64,000 nt of DNA from Maribacter huludaoensis (lineage in GTDB: Bacteria; Bacteroidota; Bacteroidia; Flavobacteriales; Flavobacteriaceae), in the NCBI RefSeq assembly GCF_029350945.1, contig NZ_JARKMS010000001.1:586313-650312 (forward strand), given 5' to 3'. Shown in pieces: positions 7,387-17,652 of the stretch (position 1 is the first letter of the stretch; every line of letters begins with the position of its first letter). Both the position numbers and the translations under genes were made by a program. The notes beneath the pieces were generated by a model. It was given only the letters and a program-made list of their open reading frames with translations. It did not search any database and was not told the origin of the DNA.

Positions 7387-9655
7387 ATTGGGTATAATGC
7401 CATTGGTGTTGTCGGTACTTTTTTTAGGTATCGGTACTTTGGTTGCTCAAGATCATGAGGAAAAGATTAAGCCTAAAGTTGGGTTGGTACTAAGTGGTGG
7501 CGGTGCAAAAGGTATGGCACATATTGGCGCATTGAAGATCATTGAAGAAGCCGGTGTTGAAATTGACTACATTGGTGGTTCTAGTATGGGTGCAATTGTA
7601 GGTGCAATGTATGCTGCTGGGTATTCTGCAAACGAGTTGGATTCTATCTTTAAAGCAACCAATATTGGTTCGTTAATTCAAGATAATTTACCTAGAAGTG
7701 CTAAAACCTTTTATGAAAAGGACGATTCTGAACGTTATGCACTAACACTACCGTTCAAAAATTTTAAAGTAACGGTGCCGCCAGCTATATCGGGAGGTCA
7801 AAACATTTACAATGAATTTGTAAGGTTATTGTATCATGTAAAGGATATAGATGATTTTAATAAGCTACCTACTCCTTTTGTTTGTATAGCTACCGATATT
7901 GAAACAGGTAAACAAGTAATTTTAAATTCGGGCTATTTACCGGAAGCTATTTTGGCCAGCGGAACACTGCCTTCGCTTTTTGAGCCTACTGTCATAAATG
8001 ATAGAGTGTTGATAGATGGTGGTGTGGTCAACAATTATCCTATAGATGAAGTCAGGGCAATGGGAGCTGATATTATAATTGGTGTAGATGTTCAACACGA
8101 TCTGTCCGATCGAGATGCCTTGTTGTCTGCAACTGAAATTTTGTTGCAGATCAATAATTATAGAACGGTGGCCGATATGGAAGTGAAGTCTGCCAAGACA
8201 GATATTTATATTAAACCGAACATTGAGGAATACTCGGTAATAGATTTTAATAGATTGGGGGAAATTGTTAAAACAGGTGAAGATGCCGCAAAATTAAAAA
8301 TACAAGAACTCAAGCAACTTACAACGGGATATAAAAAAGATAAAAATTCAATTTCGGTAATACAAGAAAATGAGCAGTTGACCATTAATAGGTTGTTAAT
8401 AGAAGGAAATACCGATCATACCAGGGGTTATGTAAAAGGTAAATTGCGATTTAGTCTTGATGAGCCTACAAACTTTAAAAGGCTTCAGCAGGGAATCAGT
8501 AATCTGTCCGCAACGGGCAATTTTAGAACGATCAAATACAAATTGTTGGATAATATGAACGGTGGTGAAGATTTAATTCTTCCGTTAGATGAAACCGAAA
8601 ATACCTCGTTTTTACGTTTAGGTGCTCATTTTGATGATTTGTATAAGAGTGCCGCGTTAATCAATATTACCAAGAAGAGGATATTGTCAAAAGATGATGT
8701 GGCCTCTTTTGATTTTATTTTAGGTGATAATATAAGGTATAACTTTGAATATTATTTGGATAAAGGAACGTATTGGAGTTTTGGAATTAACTCAAGGTTC
8801 AATGATTTTGAACAGGAAATTGATTTTGATTTAATTGAGGGTAATTTTGAAGTAGGTGCGGGTACGGCATTGAATAGAATAAATTTAAACGTATCTGATT
8901 TTACCCATCAGTTATACGTACAAACAGTAGTTAAAGAAGAATTTGCTTTTACACTTGGCGGAGAATTTAAACACTTACAATATAGTACCAGAACGTTTGG
9001 TGATACGCCCAATGTTACTACCCCTGGTACAACCTCCAGCAATGGTAGAACATATTTTGACAGGAGTAATTATGTAAGTGCCTTTGGATCGTTGAAGTTG
9101 GATACTTATGATGACAAATATTTTCCCTCTAGAGGGTTGTATTTTAATGGTGATATGCACTATTACGTTCTATCATCGGATTTTAACAACAATTTCAAGG
9201 ATTTTTCTATATCAAAAGCTCGTATGGGTATGGCAATGCCCCTAATCAAAAATTTGTCCATTAATATAGAAACGGAAGGAGGTTTTAAGTTGGGTACATC
9301 CGGCGTTACCAGCTTTGATTTTCTTTTGGGCGGTTATGGTACAGATTTTATAAATAATTTTATACCCTTCGTGGGCTATGACTTTATAAGTTTGCCGGGT
9401 AACAGTTTTGTTAAAGCTTACGGTAGATTAGATTATGAATTTGCGGAAAAGAACCACATGCTTTTTAGTGCAAATTTTGCCAATGTAGATGATGATCTTT
9501 TTAGAACGGGAGATTGGTTTAAGGCGCCGTCATATTCTGGGTATGGAATAGGTTACGGCCTAGAATCATTTTTGGGACCTATAAACCTTATGTATTCCTG
9601 GACACCAGAAATAGATAAATCACAATTCTTTGTAAGCATAGGTTATTGGTTCTGA
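7364..9655 (+). CDS. Patatin-like phospholipase fused to POTRA and outer-membrane barrel
   Basis: A 763-aa surface-type lipid hydrolase (RssA/PlpD-like layout). After a signal peptide ending near LVAQ, the patatin domain shows the oxyanion loop SGGGAKG (44-50), the nucleophile elbow GSSMG with S74, and the dyad aspartate in LIDGGVVNNYP. A POTRA-like segment follows (~335-405, LTINRLLIEGNTDHTRGYVKGK) and then a beta-rich C-terminal half ending in an aromatic residue (SIGYWF), typical of a BamA/D15-type barrel. The frame opens at ATG 7364, overlapping uvrC by 23 bp; ATG 7397 gives a shorter signal peptide and avoids the overlap. The longer start adds two basic n-region residues. Either is possible; co-transcription with uvrC is likely. 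Confidence 0.9.
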   Translation: MNLFVKNRLGIMPLVLSVLFLGIGTLVAQDHEEKIKPKVGLVLSGGGAKGMAHIGALKIIEEAGVEIDYIGGSSMGAIVGAMYAAGYSANELDSIFKATNIGSLIQDNLPRSAKTFYEKDDSERYALTLPFKNFKVTVPPAISGGQNIYNEFVRLLYHVKDIDDFNKLPTPFVCIATDIETGKQVILNSGYLPEAILASGTLPSLFEPTVINDRVLIDGGVVNNYPIDEVRAMGADIIIGVDVQHDLSDRDALLSATEILLQINNYRTVADMEVKSAKTDIYIKPNIEEYSVIDFNRLGEIVKTGEDAAKLKIQELKQLTTGYKKDKNSISVIQENEQLTINRLLIEGNTDHTRGYVKGKLRFSLDEPTNFKRLQQGISNLSATGNFRTIKYKLLDNMNGGEDLILPLDETENTSFLRLGAHFDDLYKSAALINITKKRILSKDDVASFDFILGDNIRYNFEYYLDKGTYWSFGINSRFNDFEQEIDFDLIEGNFEVGAGTALNRINLNVSDFTHQLYVQTVVKEEFAFTLGGEFKHLQYSTRTFGDTPNVTTPGTTSSNGRTYFDRSNYVSAFGSLKLDTYDDKYFPSRGLYFNGDMHYYVLSSDFNNNFKDFSISKARMGMAMPLIKNLSINIETEGGFKLGTSGVTSFDFLLGGYGTDFINNFIPFVGYDFISLPGNSFVKAYGRLDYEFAEKNHMLFSANFANVDDDLFRTGDWFKAPSYSGYGIGYGLESFLGPINLMYSWTPEIDKSQFFVSIGYWF

Positions 9656-9775
9656 TTTTTATGTGCAAAGCGAGTGGGAAAAAAGTATTGGGATATAGAT
9701 TTTCTTAATAGTTTCCCAAATATCGAATTCAAGTGTGAATAACTGTTAAGGTTATCATTAAAGTAAGTTAAACCG

Positions 9776-9914
9776 TACTGTTGGTATAATAATGTGCCTT
9801 AAATTTACACCAGCTAAGGGGTGGTTCCCTTACAACTTTAAGTAGTGGTTTTTCATAATTTAAAGTTTGGTTGGTTATTTAGGAAAAGCCCAGTTTTTAA
9901 ACTGGGCTTTTTTT
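9776..9914 (+). ncRNA. Candidate small RNA in the 9656-10008 gap
   Basis: The 350-base gap after the patatin gene has no reading frame, yet it carries a hairpin (UAAGGG/CCCUUA, 9815-9832) and, 70 bases on, a strong terminator (9884-9914). The terminator is 229 bases beyond the patatin stop, far for a simple gene terminator. A 7-of-8 match to the -7 consensus (TACTGTTG, 9776-9783) would start a transcript of about 125 nt, although no clear -33 TTG is present. No Rfam family is recognised. It could also simply be a long 3' UTR. Confidence 0.35.
9884..9914 (+). terminator. Strong intrinsic terminator
   Basis: Stem AAAAGCCCAGT/ACTGGGCTTTT with a 6-base loop followed by T residues. It ends either the patatin transcript or a separate small RNA. 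Confidence 0.88.
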
Positions 9915-10008
9915 ATACAACAATACTTTGGAATAAATTTTGTTTAAGATATTGTAATGAAAGTTATAGAGAACTATCTATTGCTATTTTTACAATAAAC
10001 TACTGACT

Positions 10009-10788
10009 ATGAAAAAATATTTTTTACTTGCCCTGTCCTTAACATATTTTGGTGTACAAGGTCAAAATACTAAGTCAGCTTTTAAGACAGGAGAATGGTT
10101 GAAGTTTAGAATGCATTACGGTTTTTTAAATGCAAGCTATGCTACACTGCAAGTTAATTCTACCATTTTAAACAATAAGTCTGTCTACCATGTAGTGGGT
10201 CATGGTGAAACTACCGGTGTGGCCAGTTGGTTTTTTAAAGTAGATGATACCTATGAAAGTTATTTTGACAAGCAAGATGGTAAGCCATATAAGTTTGTTC
10301 GTAAAATTAACGAAGGGGGTTATAAAAAAGATGTAGAGATAAACTTTGACCATAATGCATCTAATGCAGAACTTAATGATAAGAAAAACAAGAAAAAGCT
10401 TAATTTTACATTAGAGAACAATATACAGGATCTAATATCCGCTTTTTATTATTTGAGGAACAACTATAAAACAGAAGACCTTGAAGTAGGAAAAGCAATT
10501 ACCCTGAAAATGCTTTATGACGATGACGGTATTTTCAATTTTAAACTTAAGTATTTAGGTTTAGAGGTTTTAAATACAAAATATGGTAAAGTAGAATGCT
10601 TAAAATTTAGGCCTTTGGTACAATCGGGGCGTGTATTTAAAGAGCAAGAAAGTTTATCATTATGGGTTTCGAACGATGACAATCGAATTCCAATTAGAAT
10701 TAAAGCAGATTTAGCCGTAGGTGCTATAAAAGCAGATATTGATGGGTATAATGGTCTTAAACATCAGTTTAAAATTATAATGGATTAG
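10009..10788 (+). CDS. DUF3108-family exported protein
   Basis: A 259-aa periplasmic or outer-membrane-associated protein of unknown function. The signal peptide is MKKYFLLALSLTYFGVQGQ. The mature part reads as beta-rich with the DUF3108 pattern: FKTGEWLKFRMHYGFLNASYA near the start, a conserved helix-like YYLRNN region, and LKFRPLVQSGRVFKEQ with a closing WVSNDDNRIPIRI strand. Family members are found in envelope contexts, but no biochemical role is established to my knowledge. It starts a four-gene run with tryptophan dioxygenase (7-bp gap), an M23 lipoprotein and pgi. Confidence 0.88.
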   Translation: MKKYFLLALSLTYFGVQGQNTKSAFKTGEWLKFRMHYGFLNASYATLQVNSTILNNKSVYHVVGHGETTGVASWFFKVDDTYESYFDKQDGKPYKFVRKINEGGYKKDVEINFDHNASNAELNDKKNKKKLNFTLENNIQDLISAFYYLRNNYKTEDLEVGKAITLKMLYDDDGIFNFKLKYLGLEVLNTKYGKVECLKFRPLVQSGRVFKEQESLSLWVSNDDNRIPIRIKADLAVGAIKADIDGYNGLKHQFKIIMD

Positions 10789-10795
10789 ACCCTAA

Positions 10796-11767
10796 ATGGA
10801 AGATAGAGAGAAGATCAAATCCCAAATATCTAAACTAGAAGAAAAATATAAAGATTCAGGGCAAGATCTTAGCTCTTATTTAGATGGTCTATTGCACCAG
10901 CGTTATCTTACCTATTGGGATTATATACATTTAGACACCCTATTAAGTCTACAAGTACCAAGAACTCATTTTCCTGATGAAGAAATATTCATCATGTATC
11001 ATCAAATTACCGAATTATACTTTAAATTGATTTTGCACGAGCAAAAGCAATTGGTAGATGATAAAAGTGACAATTTAGATTTTTTTATAGAAAAGGTCAG
11101 AAGAATAAATAGTTACTATAAAGTTCTAATATCTTCATTTAGTGTAATGATCAAAGGTATGGAGCGAGAGCAGTTTTTGCAATACCGTATGGCATTGTTG
11201 CCTGCTAGTGGTTTTCAGTCTGCACAGTTTAGGATGATCGAGCTGTATGCCACGCCCTTAGAAAATTTGGTTCATGTATCGGAAAGGGCTCAATTCTCAT
11301 CAGAATCTACGATCGAAGAGTTATACGAACACATTTATTGGAAAAAGGGTGCTACAGATAAAGAAACGGGCGAAAAAACATTGACATTGAAACAGTTTGA
11401 GTACCGTTATACGCCTAGGCTTATAAGAATAGCAAAACAGGTAGAGAACGCTACAATATATCATAAATACTTAAGTTTACCCAAAGAGCAGAGAGAGGAT
11501 TCTGCACTAGTGGATGCGTTGAAGACTTTAGATGTAAATGCTAATATAAATTGGCAATTGATGCACATGGGTTCGGCTCATAGATACTTAAGAAAAGAAA
11601 CCGGTGATATAGAGGCAACAGGTGGTACCAATTGGAAAGAATACCTGCCGCCTAGTTTTCAAAAAATTGTATTCTTTCCAGAATTGTATACAGAACAGGA
11701 ATTAAATAATTGGGGTAAACAGTGGGTAGACCATATGTTGAATCCAGATAAATCAAGAGTAGAATAA
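10796..11767 (+). CDS. Tryptophan 2,3-dioxygenase family protein
   Basis: Heme enzyme opening the indole ring of L-tryptophan to N-formylkynurenine, first step of the kynurenine route. The 323-aa protein shows the family core: YLTYWDYIHLDTLLSLQ, MYHQITELYFKLILHEQ with the active-site-type H69, ASGFQSAQFRMIE, and NWQLMHMGSAHRYL with H257 in the position of the proximal heme ligand, followed by ATGGTNWKEYLPP. The last motif differs from the textbook GTGGSSG loop, a divergence usual in the Bacteroidota branch (from memory). No other kynurenine genes are adjacent. Its stop overlaps the next start by one base (TAATG), indicating coupled translation with the M23 lipoprotein. Confidence 0.92.
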   Translation: MEDREKIKSQISKLEEKYKDSGQDLSSYLDGLLHQRYLTYWDYIHLDTLLSLQVPRTHFPDEEIFIMYHQITELYFKLILHEQKQLVDDKSDNLDFFIEKVRRINSYYKVLISSFSVMIKGMEREQFLQYRMALLPASGFQSAQFRMIELYATPLENLVHVSERAQFSSESTIEELYEHIYWKKGATDKETGEKTLTLKQFEYRYTPRLIRIAKQVENATIYHKYLSLPKEQREDSALVDALKTLDVNANINWQLMHMGSAHRYLRKETGDIEATGGTNWKEYLPPSFQKIVFFPELYTEQELNNWGKQWVDHMLNPDKSRVE

Positions 11768-13047
11768 TGCAGAAGTATTGGGGGGTATTATTGGCATTGA
11801 CAGTAATTGCATCATGCAAGGACGCCGGTAGTGAGAAGAAGGATATAGCTCAAGATTTCAAGGTTATAGAGGCACCTGAAGTCAATGAGAGATTTGGTTT
11901 CAATTTAGATGAATTTAACGTAAAGTTAGATACTGTAAGGTACGGGGATAGTTTTGGTGAATTAATGCAGGATAATAAAGTAGATTATCCAAAAGTTTTA
12001 GCTGTTTCGGAAAATTTTAAGGATAGTTTTGATGTACGTAAAATACGCGTGGGCAAGCCATATGCTATTTTACAATCTAAAGATACTACTGCGCAAGCTC
12101 AGGTGTTTATTTACGAGAACGATCCAATAAACTATACCGTAATAGATTTGCGGGATAGTGTAAAAGTCTACAGGGATAAAAACAAGGTTAAGTTTGTTCA
12201 ACGAGAAGTTTCGGGGGTTATAGAATCTAGTTTGTCTGAAGCAATATTGGAACAAGGGGTTGATTATAATGTTACGCACAACCTGGCAAATGTTTATGCG
12301 TGGACAATAGATTTTTCAAGATTACAAAAAAATGATAAGTTCAAGATCATCTATAATGAGAAGTTTATAAATGATACGGTATATGCAGGTGCCGAACCGA
12401 TCGAAGCTGCATTTTTTGAGCATAACGGCAAACCAATTTATGCCTTTGCCTACGAAAATGATTCGTTAAGAAGTTTGGTCGATTATTTTGATGAAAATGC
12501 AAATAATCTAAGAAGAACTTTTTTAAGAATGCCTGTAGAGTACGGTAGGTTATCTTCTAGGTACAATCTTAAACGAAGAATAAAATATTACGGTTATAAA
12601 TTACGCCCGCACAAGGGTACGGATTACGCGGCACCTATTGGAACACCAATTATGGCAACGGCCGATGGTACCGTGGTAGAGTCTACCAGAAGAGGTGGCA
12701 ACGGTAAATATGTTAAGATTAGACATAATGGAACCTATTCTACGCAGTATTTGCATATGAAGGCCCAAAATGTAAAAAAAGGAGATTTTGTACGTCAAGG
12801 AGATGTTATTGGTTGGATCGGTATGACCGGCAATACGGGAGGTCCTCATGTGTGCTATCGTTTTTGGAAAAATGGCAGGCAGGTTGATCCTTTAAAAGAA
12901 GAATTGCCACAGGCAGAACCATTGCACGATTCATTAAAAGAAGAATATTTTGCATACATAGCAACATATAAAGAACAGTTAGACTGTATAATATATCCTA
13001 AAGTCTTAATTGAAGAAGACAACGATCTAATAACACTTAATCAATAA
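11767..13047 (+). CDS. M23-family metallopeptidase lipoprotein (HxC variant)
   Basis: Predicted peptidoglycan endopeptidase, membrane-anchored. The signal sequence ends in the lipobox VIASC (C17). The C-terminal LytM/M23 domain (~275-385) has H282 and D286 in HKGTD, H330 in QYLHM, and PHVCYRF where most relatives have HLHYEF: H361 is kept but the second His is C363. Cysteine can ligate zinc, so activity is not excluded; I recall this [11 protein letters not shown] form from other Flavobacteriia. Residues ~55-270 form an N-terminal beta-rich region. It overlaps the dioxygenase by 1 bp and sits 1 bp before pgi, so it is in the operon. Confidence 0.92.
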   Translation: MQKYWGVLLALTVIASCKDAGSEKKDIAQDFKVIEAPEVNERFGFNLDEFNVKLDTVRYGDSFGELMQDNKVDYPKVLAVSENFKDSFDVRKIRVGKPYAILQSKDTTAQAQVFIYENDPINYTVIDLRDSVKVYRDKNKVKFVQREVSGVIESSLSEAILEQGVDYNVTHNLANVYAWTIDFSRLQKNDKFKIIYNEKFINDTVYAGAEPIEAAFFEHNGKPIYAFAYENDSLRSLVDYFDENANNLRRTFLRMPVEYGRLSSRYNLKRRIKYYGYKLRPHKGTDYAAPIGTPIMATADGTVVESTRRGGNGKYVKIRHNGTYSTQYLHMKAQNVKKGDFVRQGDVIGWIGMTGNTGGPHVCYRFWKNGRQVDPLKEELPQAEPLHDSLKEEYFAYIATYKEQLDCIIYPKVLIEEDNDLITLNQ

Positions 13048-13048
13048 A

Positions 13049-14686
13049 ATGGCACTAGATAAAATAAACCCACAGCAAACCGAAATTTGGAATAAGTTAA
13101 CGGCACATTACGAAGAAACTAAGGGCGAGCATCTTAGAAGTTTATTTTCGTCGGATACAAAAAGAGCCGAAAAGTTTACGCTACAGTGGAATGATTTCTT
13201 GTTCGATTATTCTAAGAACAGAATCTCTGAAGAGACAATGCAACTGTTGTTCAAGCTAGCTGATGAGGTGAATTTAAAAGGTGCGATCAAAGATTATTTT
13301 GGTGGTGGATTGATTAATGAGACAGAAGGTAGGGCGGTACTACATACCGCATTACGTGCTAAGAAAGATGATGTTGTTCTGGTAGACGGTAAAAATGTAA
13401 TGCCAGAAGTTTATGAGGTAAAAGAACATATAAAGGAATTTACAGATAGGGTAATTAACGGAGATTTAAAAGGATATACAGGTAAAGCTTTTACAGATGT
13501 AGTAAATATAGGTATTGGAGGTTCAGATTTGGGTCCTGCAATGGTGACCGAGGCATTAAAGTTTTATAAAAATCATTTGTCTATCCATTTTGTTAGTAAT
13601 GTAGACGGTGATCATGTGCATGAAATACTAAAGACTTTAAATCCTGAGACTACATTGTTCGTAGTAGTTTCTAAAACCTTCACAACACAAGAAACACTTA
13701 GTAATGCCACTACGATCAAGAAGTGGTTTTTAAAGCATGGAACACAGGAGGATATTGCAAAGCATTTTGCCGCAGTATCAACTAACAGTGAAAAAATAGC
13801 AGAATTCGGCATTGATGCTGCAAACGTATTCCCTATGTGGGATTGGGTAGGTGGAAGATTTTCACTGTGGAGCGCAGTAGGTTTAACAATTGCCTTGGCG
13901 GTCGGTTATGAAAACTTTGATGCTTTATTGAAAGGAGCAAATGAAACCGACATACATTTTAAGGAAACTGATTTTTCCGAGAATATTCCTGTAATTATGG
14001 CATTGGTCAGTGTTTGGTATAATAATTTTTATGAAGCCGAAACAGAAGCTATCATTCCTTACGCACAGTATTTAAGTAGATTTTCTGCTTATTTGCAGCA
14101 AGGTATTATGGAGAGTAATGGTAAGAGCGTGGATAGAGCTGGTAATACCGTTGGTTATGAAACAGGGACTATTATTTGGGGAGAACCAGGTACAAATTCT
14201 CAGCATGCCTTTTTTCAATTAATACACCAAGGAACGAAATTAATACCGACAGATTTCATAGGTTTCAAACATTCTTTACATGGAGATAAAGATCATCATG
14301 ATAAGTTGATGGCAAATTATTTTGCCCAGACCGAAGCTTTGATGAACGGTAAAACCAAAGAAGAAGTTGTTAAAGAATTAAAAGAAAAAGATTTATCGGA
14401 AGCAGAAATAAACAAGCTTGCACCGTTTAAGGTATTTACCGGTAACAAGCCTACAAATACAATTCTAATCGATAAGCTAACGCCTAAAAGCCTTGGTTCA
14501 TTGATTGCGTTGTATGAGCATAAAATATTTGTACAGGGTATTGTTTGGAACATCTTTAGTTATGATCAATGGGGTGTAGAACTAGGTAAACAGCTGGCAG
14601 GGACTATACTTAACGATATTAAGAATTCGGATATTTCTGATCACGATAGTTCTACATTGCGACTTTTGCAATATTTTAAGAAATAA
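13049..14686 (+). CDS. pgi: Glucose-6-phosphate isomerase
   Basis: Interconverts glucose-6-phosphate and fructose-6-phosphate in the cytosol (glycolysis/gluconeogenesis). Two SIS-type domains are visible: [19 protein letters not shown] at ~152-170 and the family signature [15 protein letters not shown] at ~264-278. The C-terminal signature part [15 protein letters not shown] is also present. At 545 aa it matches the long bacterial/eukaryotic class. Last gene of the DUF3108-TDO-M23-pgi run; no clear terminator follows. Confidence 0.97.
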   Translation: MALDKINPQQTEIWNKLTAHYEETKGEHLRSLFSSDTKRAEKFTLQWNDFLFDYSKNRISEETMQLLFKLADEVNLKGAIKDYFGGGLINETEGRAVLHTALRAKKDDVVLVDGKNVMPEVYEVKEHIKEFTDRVINGDLKGYTGKAFTDVVNIGIGGSDLGPAMVTEALKFYKNHLSIHFVSNVDGDHVHEILKTLNPETTLFVVVSKTFTTQETLSNATTIKKWFLKHGTQEDIAKHFAAVSTNSEKIAEFGIDAANVFPMWDWVGGRFSLWSAVGLTIALAVGYENFDALLKGANETDIHFKETDFSENIPVIMALVSVWYNNFYEAETEAIIPYAQYLSRFSAYLQQGIMESNGKSVDRAGNTVGYETGTIIWGEPGTNSQHAFFQLIHQGTKLIPTDFIGFKHSLHGDKDHHDKLMANYFAQTEALMNGKTKEEVVKELKEKDLSEAEINKLAPFKVFTGNKPTNTILIDKLTPKSLGSLIALYEHKIFVQGIVWNIFSYDQWGVELGKQLAGTILNDIKNSDISDHDSSTLRLLQYFKK

Positions 14687-14794
14687 TTTTTAATACGATA
14701 AAGATTCTTTAAAAACGATAACTATTTCATTTTCAAGTAATTTGTGTAAAGTTTTTGGGTATTTTTGAATTGCTGATTTAACGTTCTCTTAACG

Positions 14795-14822
14795 TTGAAG
14801 GTGTAAAAATAAAGGACTTTTG
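14795..14822 (+). promoter_or_regulatory. Bacteroidota-type promoter for the TonB receptor
   Basis: TTG (14795-14797), 17-base spacer, then GACTTTTG (14815-14822), a 7-of-8 match to TAnnTTTG. Spacing fits the -33/-7 model, and it lies 34 bases before the receptor ATG. Confidence 0.5.
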
Positions 14823-14856
14823 CAGCAAGTTAAAAACTAACAAATACTCGAAGAAA

Positions 14857-17559
14857 ATGAAAAAAATGTATTTTGCGTTAGCGGCATTTTTAATGACCGT
14901 GACTGCTTTTTCACAAGGACCAATTTCTGGTACTGTATTAGATGGCGATACTAATACTCCGTTGCCAGGTGCTACAGTAATGGTAAAAGGTACTACTAAT
15001 GGAACATCAACTGATTTTGATGGAAATTTTACAATTAATGCAAGTTCTGAATCCGGAACTTTAGTGATTTCTTACATTGGGTTTAATTCAAAACAAATTA
15101 CTTTCACTTCAACAGGTAGTGTAGGTTCTATTGTATTGGAGTCTAATGCGGAAGAGTTAGAAGGTGTTGTTGTAACTGGAATTTTGGATATTGCAAAGGA
15201 TAGAGAAACTCCGGTGGCTGTATCAACTATTAGAGCTGCTGAAATTCAGGAAAAATTAGGTTCTCAAGAATTACCTGAGATTTTAAAATCTACTCCTTCT
15301 ATTTACGCTACCAAAACAGGTGGTGGTTTTGGTGATGGAAGAGTTAATGTTAGAGGTTTTGATTCTAGAAATACTGCAGTTATGGTTAATGGAATACCGG
15401 TCAATGATATGGAGAACGGTATAGTTTATTGGAGTAACTGGGCAGGTTTAGGTGATGTTACCACTGCAATGCAAGTACAAAGAGGTTTAGGATCTTCAAA
15501 ATTGGCAATCTCTTCTGTAGGTGGTACTATTAATGTTATTACAAAATCTACTGAAAAGGAACAAGGAGGTACTGTTATTCTTGGTGGAGGTAACGATGGT
15601 TATTTGAAAACATCGGTTGCTTATAATACTGGTAAATCTGATAAAGGCTTTGCAGCCTCTTTCCTATTTGGTAGAACTGCTGGTGATGGTTATATTCAAG
15701 GAACAGAGTTTGAAGGGTATAATTATTTTGTTGGTTTAGGATATGAGCCAAATGAGAAGCATAATTTCCAGTTTGTGTTAACTGGTGCTCCTCAGGTACA
15801 CAACCAAAGAACATCAAGTTTCTTCAATGTGGCAACATTGGAAGATCATTTAGAGTATGGAGCTAGATATAACTATAATGGTGGTACGCTAAACGGTGAG
15901 GAATTTGGATGGAGAAGAAATTTTTACCATAAACCAATAACTTCATTGACATGGGAATGGAAAGCTTCTGAAAAATCTACATTGTCTACTTCTGCCTATG
16001 CTTCCTTTGGTCGTGGAGGTGGAACAGGTGATATTGGTGCTGGTCCAAGTTTTGGTTTTGCTAGTTCTAGTAGATATAGAATACCTGCAACAGGTCAAGT
16101 TGATTATGATTTAATTTCACGTTTTAATGGTGGTGAGGCAGTTACTTTTTATGATGGTAACGATTACCAATTGTCTGCTAATGCCGATGGAGAGTATATT
16201 ACTACAAGTTTTGGCGATGGTCTTGCAAGAAGAGCATCGATTAATTCACATAACTGGTTTGGCGTAATTGCTAATTTGAATACTCAAATAAACGAAAAAT
16301 GGAACTACGACGTAGGATTGGATTTAAGAAGCTATAAGGGTATACATTATAGAAGAATGGATAATTTGCTTGGTGCAGATGGCTATTTTGACGATGATGA
16401 TATTAACAATCCTAATCATGTTATACGTGCAGAAGATACAATAGATTCTGATTTTAGTTCAATAGTGAATGTATTTAAAAGTATAGACGACGAAGAAAAA
16501 ATTGATTACTACAATGATGGTCTAGTTAGATGGGCCGGTGCATTTGGTCAAGTGGAATATACTGACGGTGTTGTTTCCGCCTTTGTGCAAGGTGGTATTT
16601 CAAATCAAGGGTTTAAAAGAATTGATTATTTCAATTATTTAGATTCTGATCCTTTACAAGAAACTGACTGGGAAAATATTTTAGGAGGTAATATTAAAGG
16701 TGGTGCTAACTTTAACTTGAGCGAAGCAAATAACGTTTTCTTTAATGCAGGCTATTATTCAAAACAACCACTTTTTGATGCAGTATATTTAAACTTTGTC
16801 AATGAATTGAACCCAGATTTAGCAAATGAGAAAATACTAGGTTTAGAAATGGGTTACGGTCTTAATTTAGGAGACTTTAGAGCTAAATTAAATTTGTATA
16901 GAACATCTTGGAAAGATAGATTTGTTCGTATAGGTATTGAAACACCAACAGGTGATGAAGGTAGTGCAAATATCAACGGTGTTGAGCAAATTCATCAAGG
17001 TATTGAAATTGAAGCGGATTATCGTGCATCAGAGATTGTACAGTTTAGAGGTATGATATCTTTAGGTGATTGGGAGTATGCTGGTAATGCAACTGGTCAA
17101 GCTCTTGATGATGACAGAAATGTTATCGATCCAGATGTAACCTTATTCTTAGATGGTGTAAAAGTTGGTGATGCTGCACAATTTACTACAAACTTGGAAA
17201 TGATAGTAAGACCATTGGAAGGTTTGAAAATTAGCGGTAACCTTTACAACGCATCAAGATTATATGCATTCTTAAATGCTGAAGATTTTGATTCTGCTGA
17301 CAATCAAGGATCATTACGTTTACCAAGTTATACTCTTTTTGACTTAGGAGCTTATTACACTTTTGGTTTTGGAGGAAATAATAAGCTAAGTATCGCAGCT
17401 AACGTAAACAACCTTTTTGATACAGAATATATAGCTGAATCATTAACAAATACTTTTGCGGAACAAGGAGATGATGTATTTAGAGGAATTTCTACGGACA
17501 ATAAAGTATTCTTTGGATTTGGAAGAACTTTCAACGTAAGTGCACGTTACAATTTTTAA
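14857..17559 (+). CDS. TonB-dependent receptor with carboxypeptidase-regulatory-like domain
   Basis: A 900-aa outer-membrane transporter. Order: signal peptide MKKMYFALAAFLMTVTAFSQ; CarboxypepD_reg-like domain (~23-105, GTVLDGDTNTPLPGATVMVKG, TDFDGNFTI); plug (~115-230, with VNVRGFDSRNTAVMVNGIPV); 22-strand-type barrel to a C-terminal SARYNF. The plug phrase DMENGIVYWSNWAGLGD is close to the equivalent NWGGLND stretch of the receptor at 19297, so both belong to the same receptor subgroup. No SusD-like partner follows; a terminator ends the transcript 21 bases after the stop. Substrate cannot be told from sequence. Confidence 0.95.
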   Translation: MKKMYFALAAFLMTVTAFSQGPISGTVLDGDTNTPLPGATVMVKGTTNGTSTDFDGNFTINASSESGTLVISYIGFNSKQITFTSTGSVGSIVLESNAEELEGVVVTGILDIAKDRETPVAVSTIRAAEIQEKLGSQELPEILKSTPSIYATKTGGGFGDGRVNVRGFDSRNTAVMVNGIPVNDMENGIVYWSNWAGLGDVTTAMQVQRGLGSSKLAISSVGGTINVITKSTEKEQGGTVILGGGNDGYLKTSVAYNTGKSDKGFAASFLFGRTAGDGYIQGTEFEGYNYFVGLGYEPNEKHNFQFVLTGAPQVHNQRTSSFFNVATLEDHLEYGARYNYNGGTLNGEEFGWRRNFYHKPITSLTWEWKASEKSTLSTSAYASFGRGGGTGDIGAGPSFGFASSSRYRIPATGQVDYDLISRFNGGEAVTFYDGNDYQLSANADGEYITTSFGDGLARRASINSHNWFGVIANLNTQINEKWNYDVGLDLRSYKGIHYRRMDNLLGADGYFDDDDINNPNHVIRAEDTIDSDFSSIVNVFKSIDDEEKIDYYNDGLVRWAGAFGQVEYTDGVVSAFVQGGISNQGFKRIDYFNYLDSDPLQETDWENILGGNIKGGANFNLSEANNVFFNAGYYSKQPLFDAVYLNFVNELNPDLANEKILGLEMGYGLNLGDFRAKLNLYRTSWKDRFVRIGIETPTGDEGSANINGVEQIHQGIEIEADYRASEIVQFRGMISLGDWEYAGNATGQALDDDRNVIDPDVTLFLDGVKVGDAAQFTTNLEMIVRPLEGLKISGNLYNASRLYAFLNAEDFDSADNQGSLRLPSYTLFDLGAYYTFGFGGNNKLSIAANVNNLFDTEYIAESLTNTFAEQGDDVFRGISTDNKVFFGFGRTFNVSARYNF

Positions 17560-17580
17560 GAGATTAATCTTAATAAATAA

Positions 17581-17610
17581 AAACCCTGATCTAATGGTCA
17601 GGGTTTTTTT
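17581..17610 (+). terminator. Intrinsic terminator after TonB receptor
   Basis: Stem AACCCTGA/TCAGGGTT with an 8-base loop, then a run of T. Confidence 0.9.
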
Positions 17611-17652
17611 ATGACCAAAATTCAGTATTTTTAAAGCCTAAATAATAGAACT

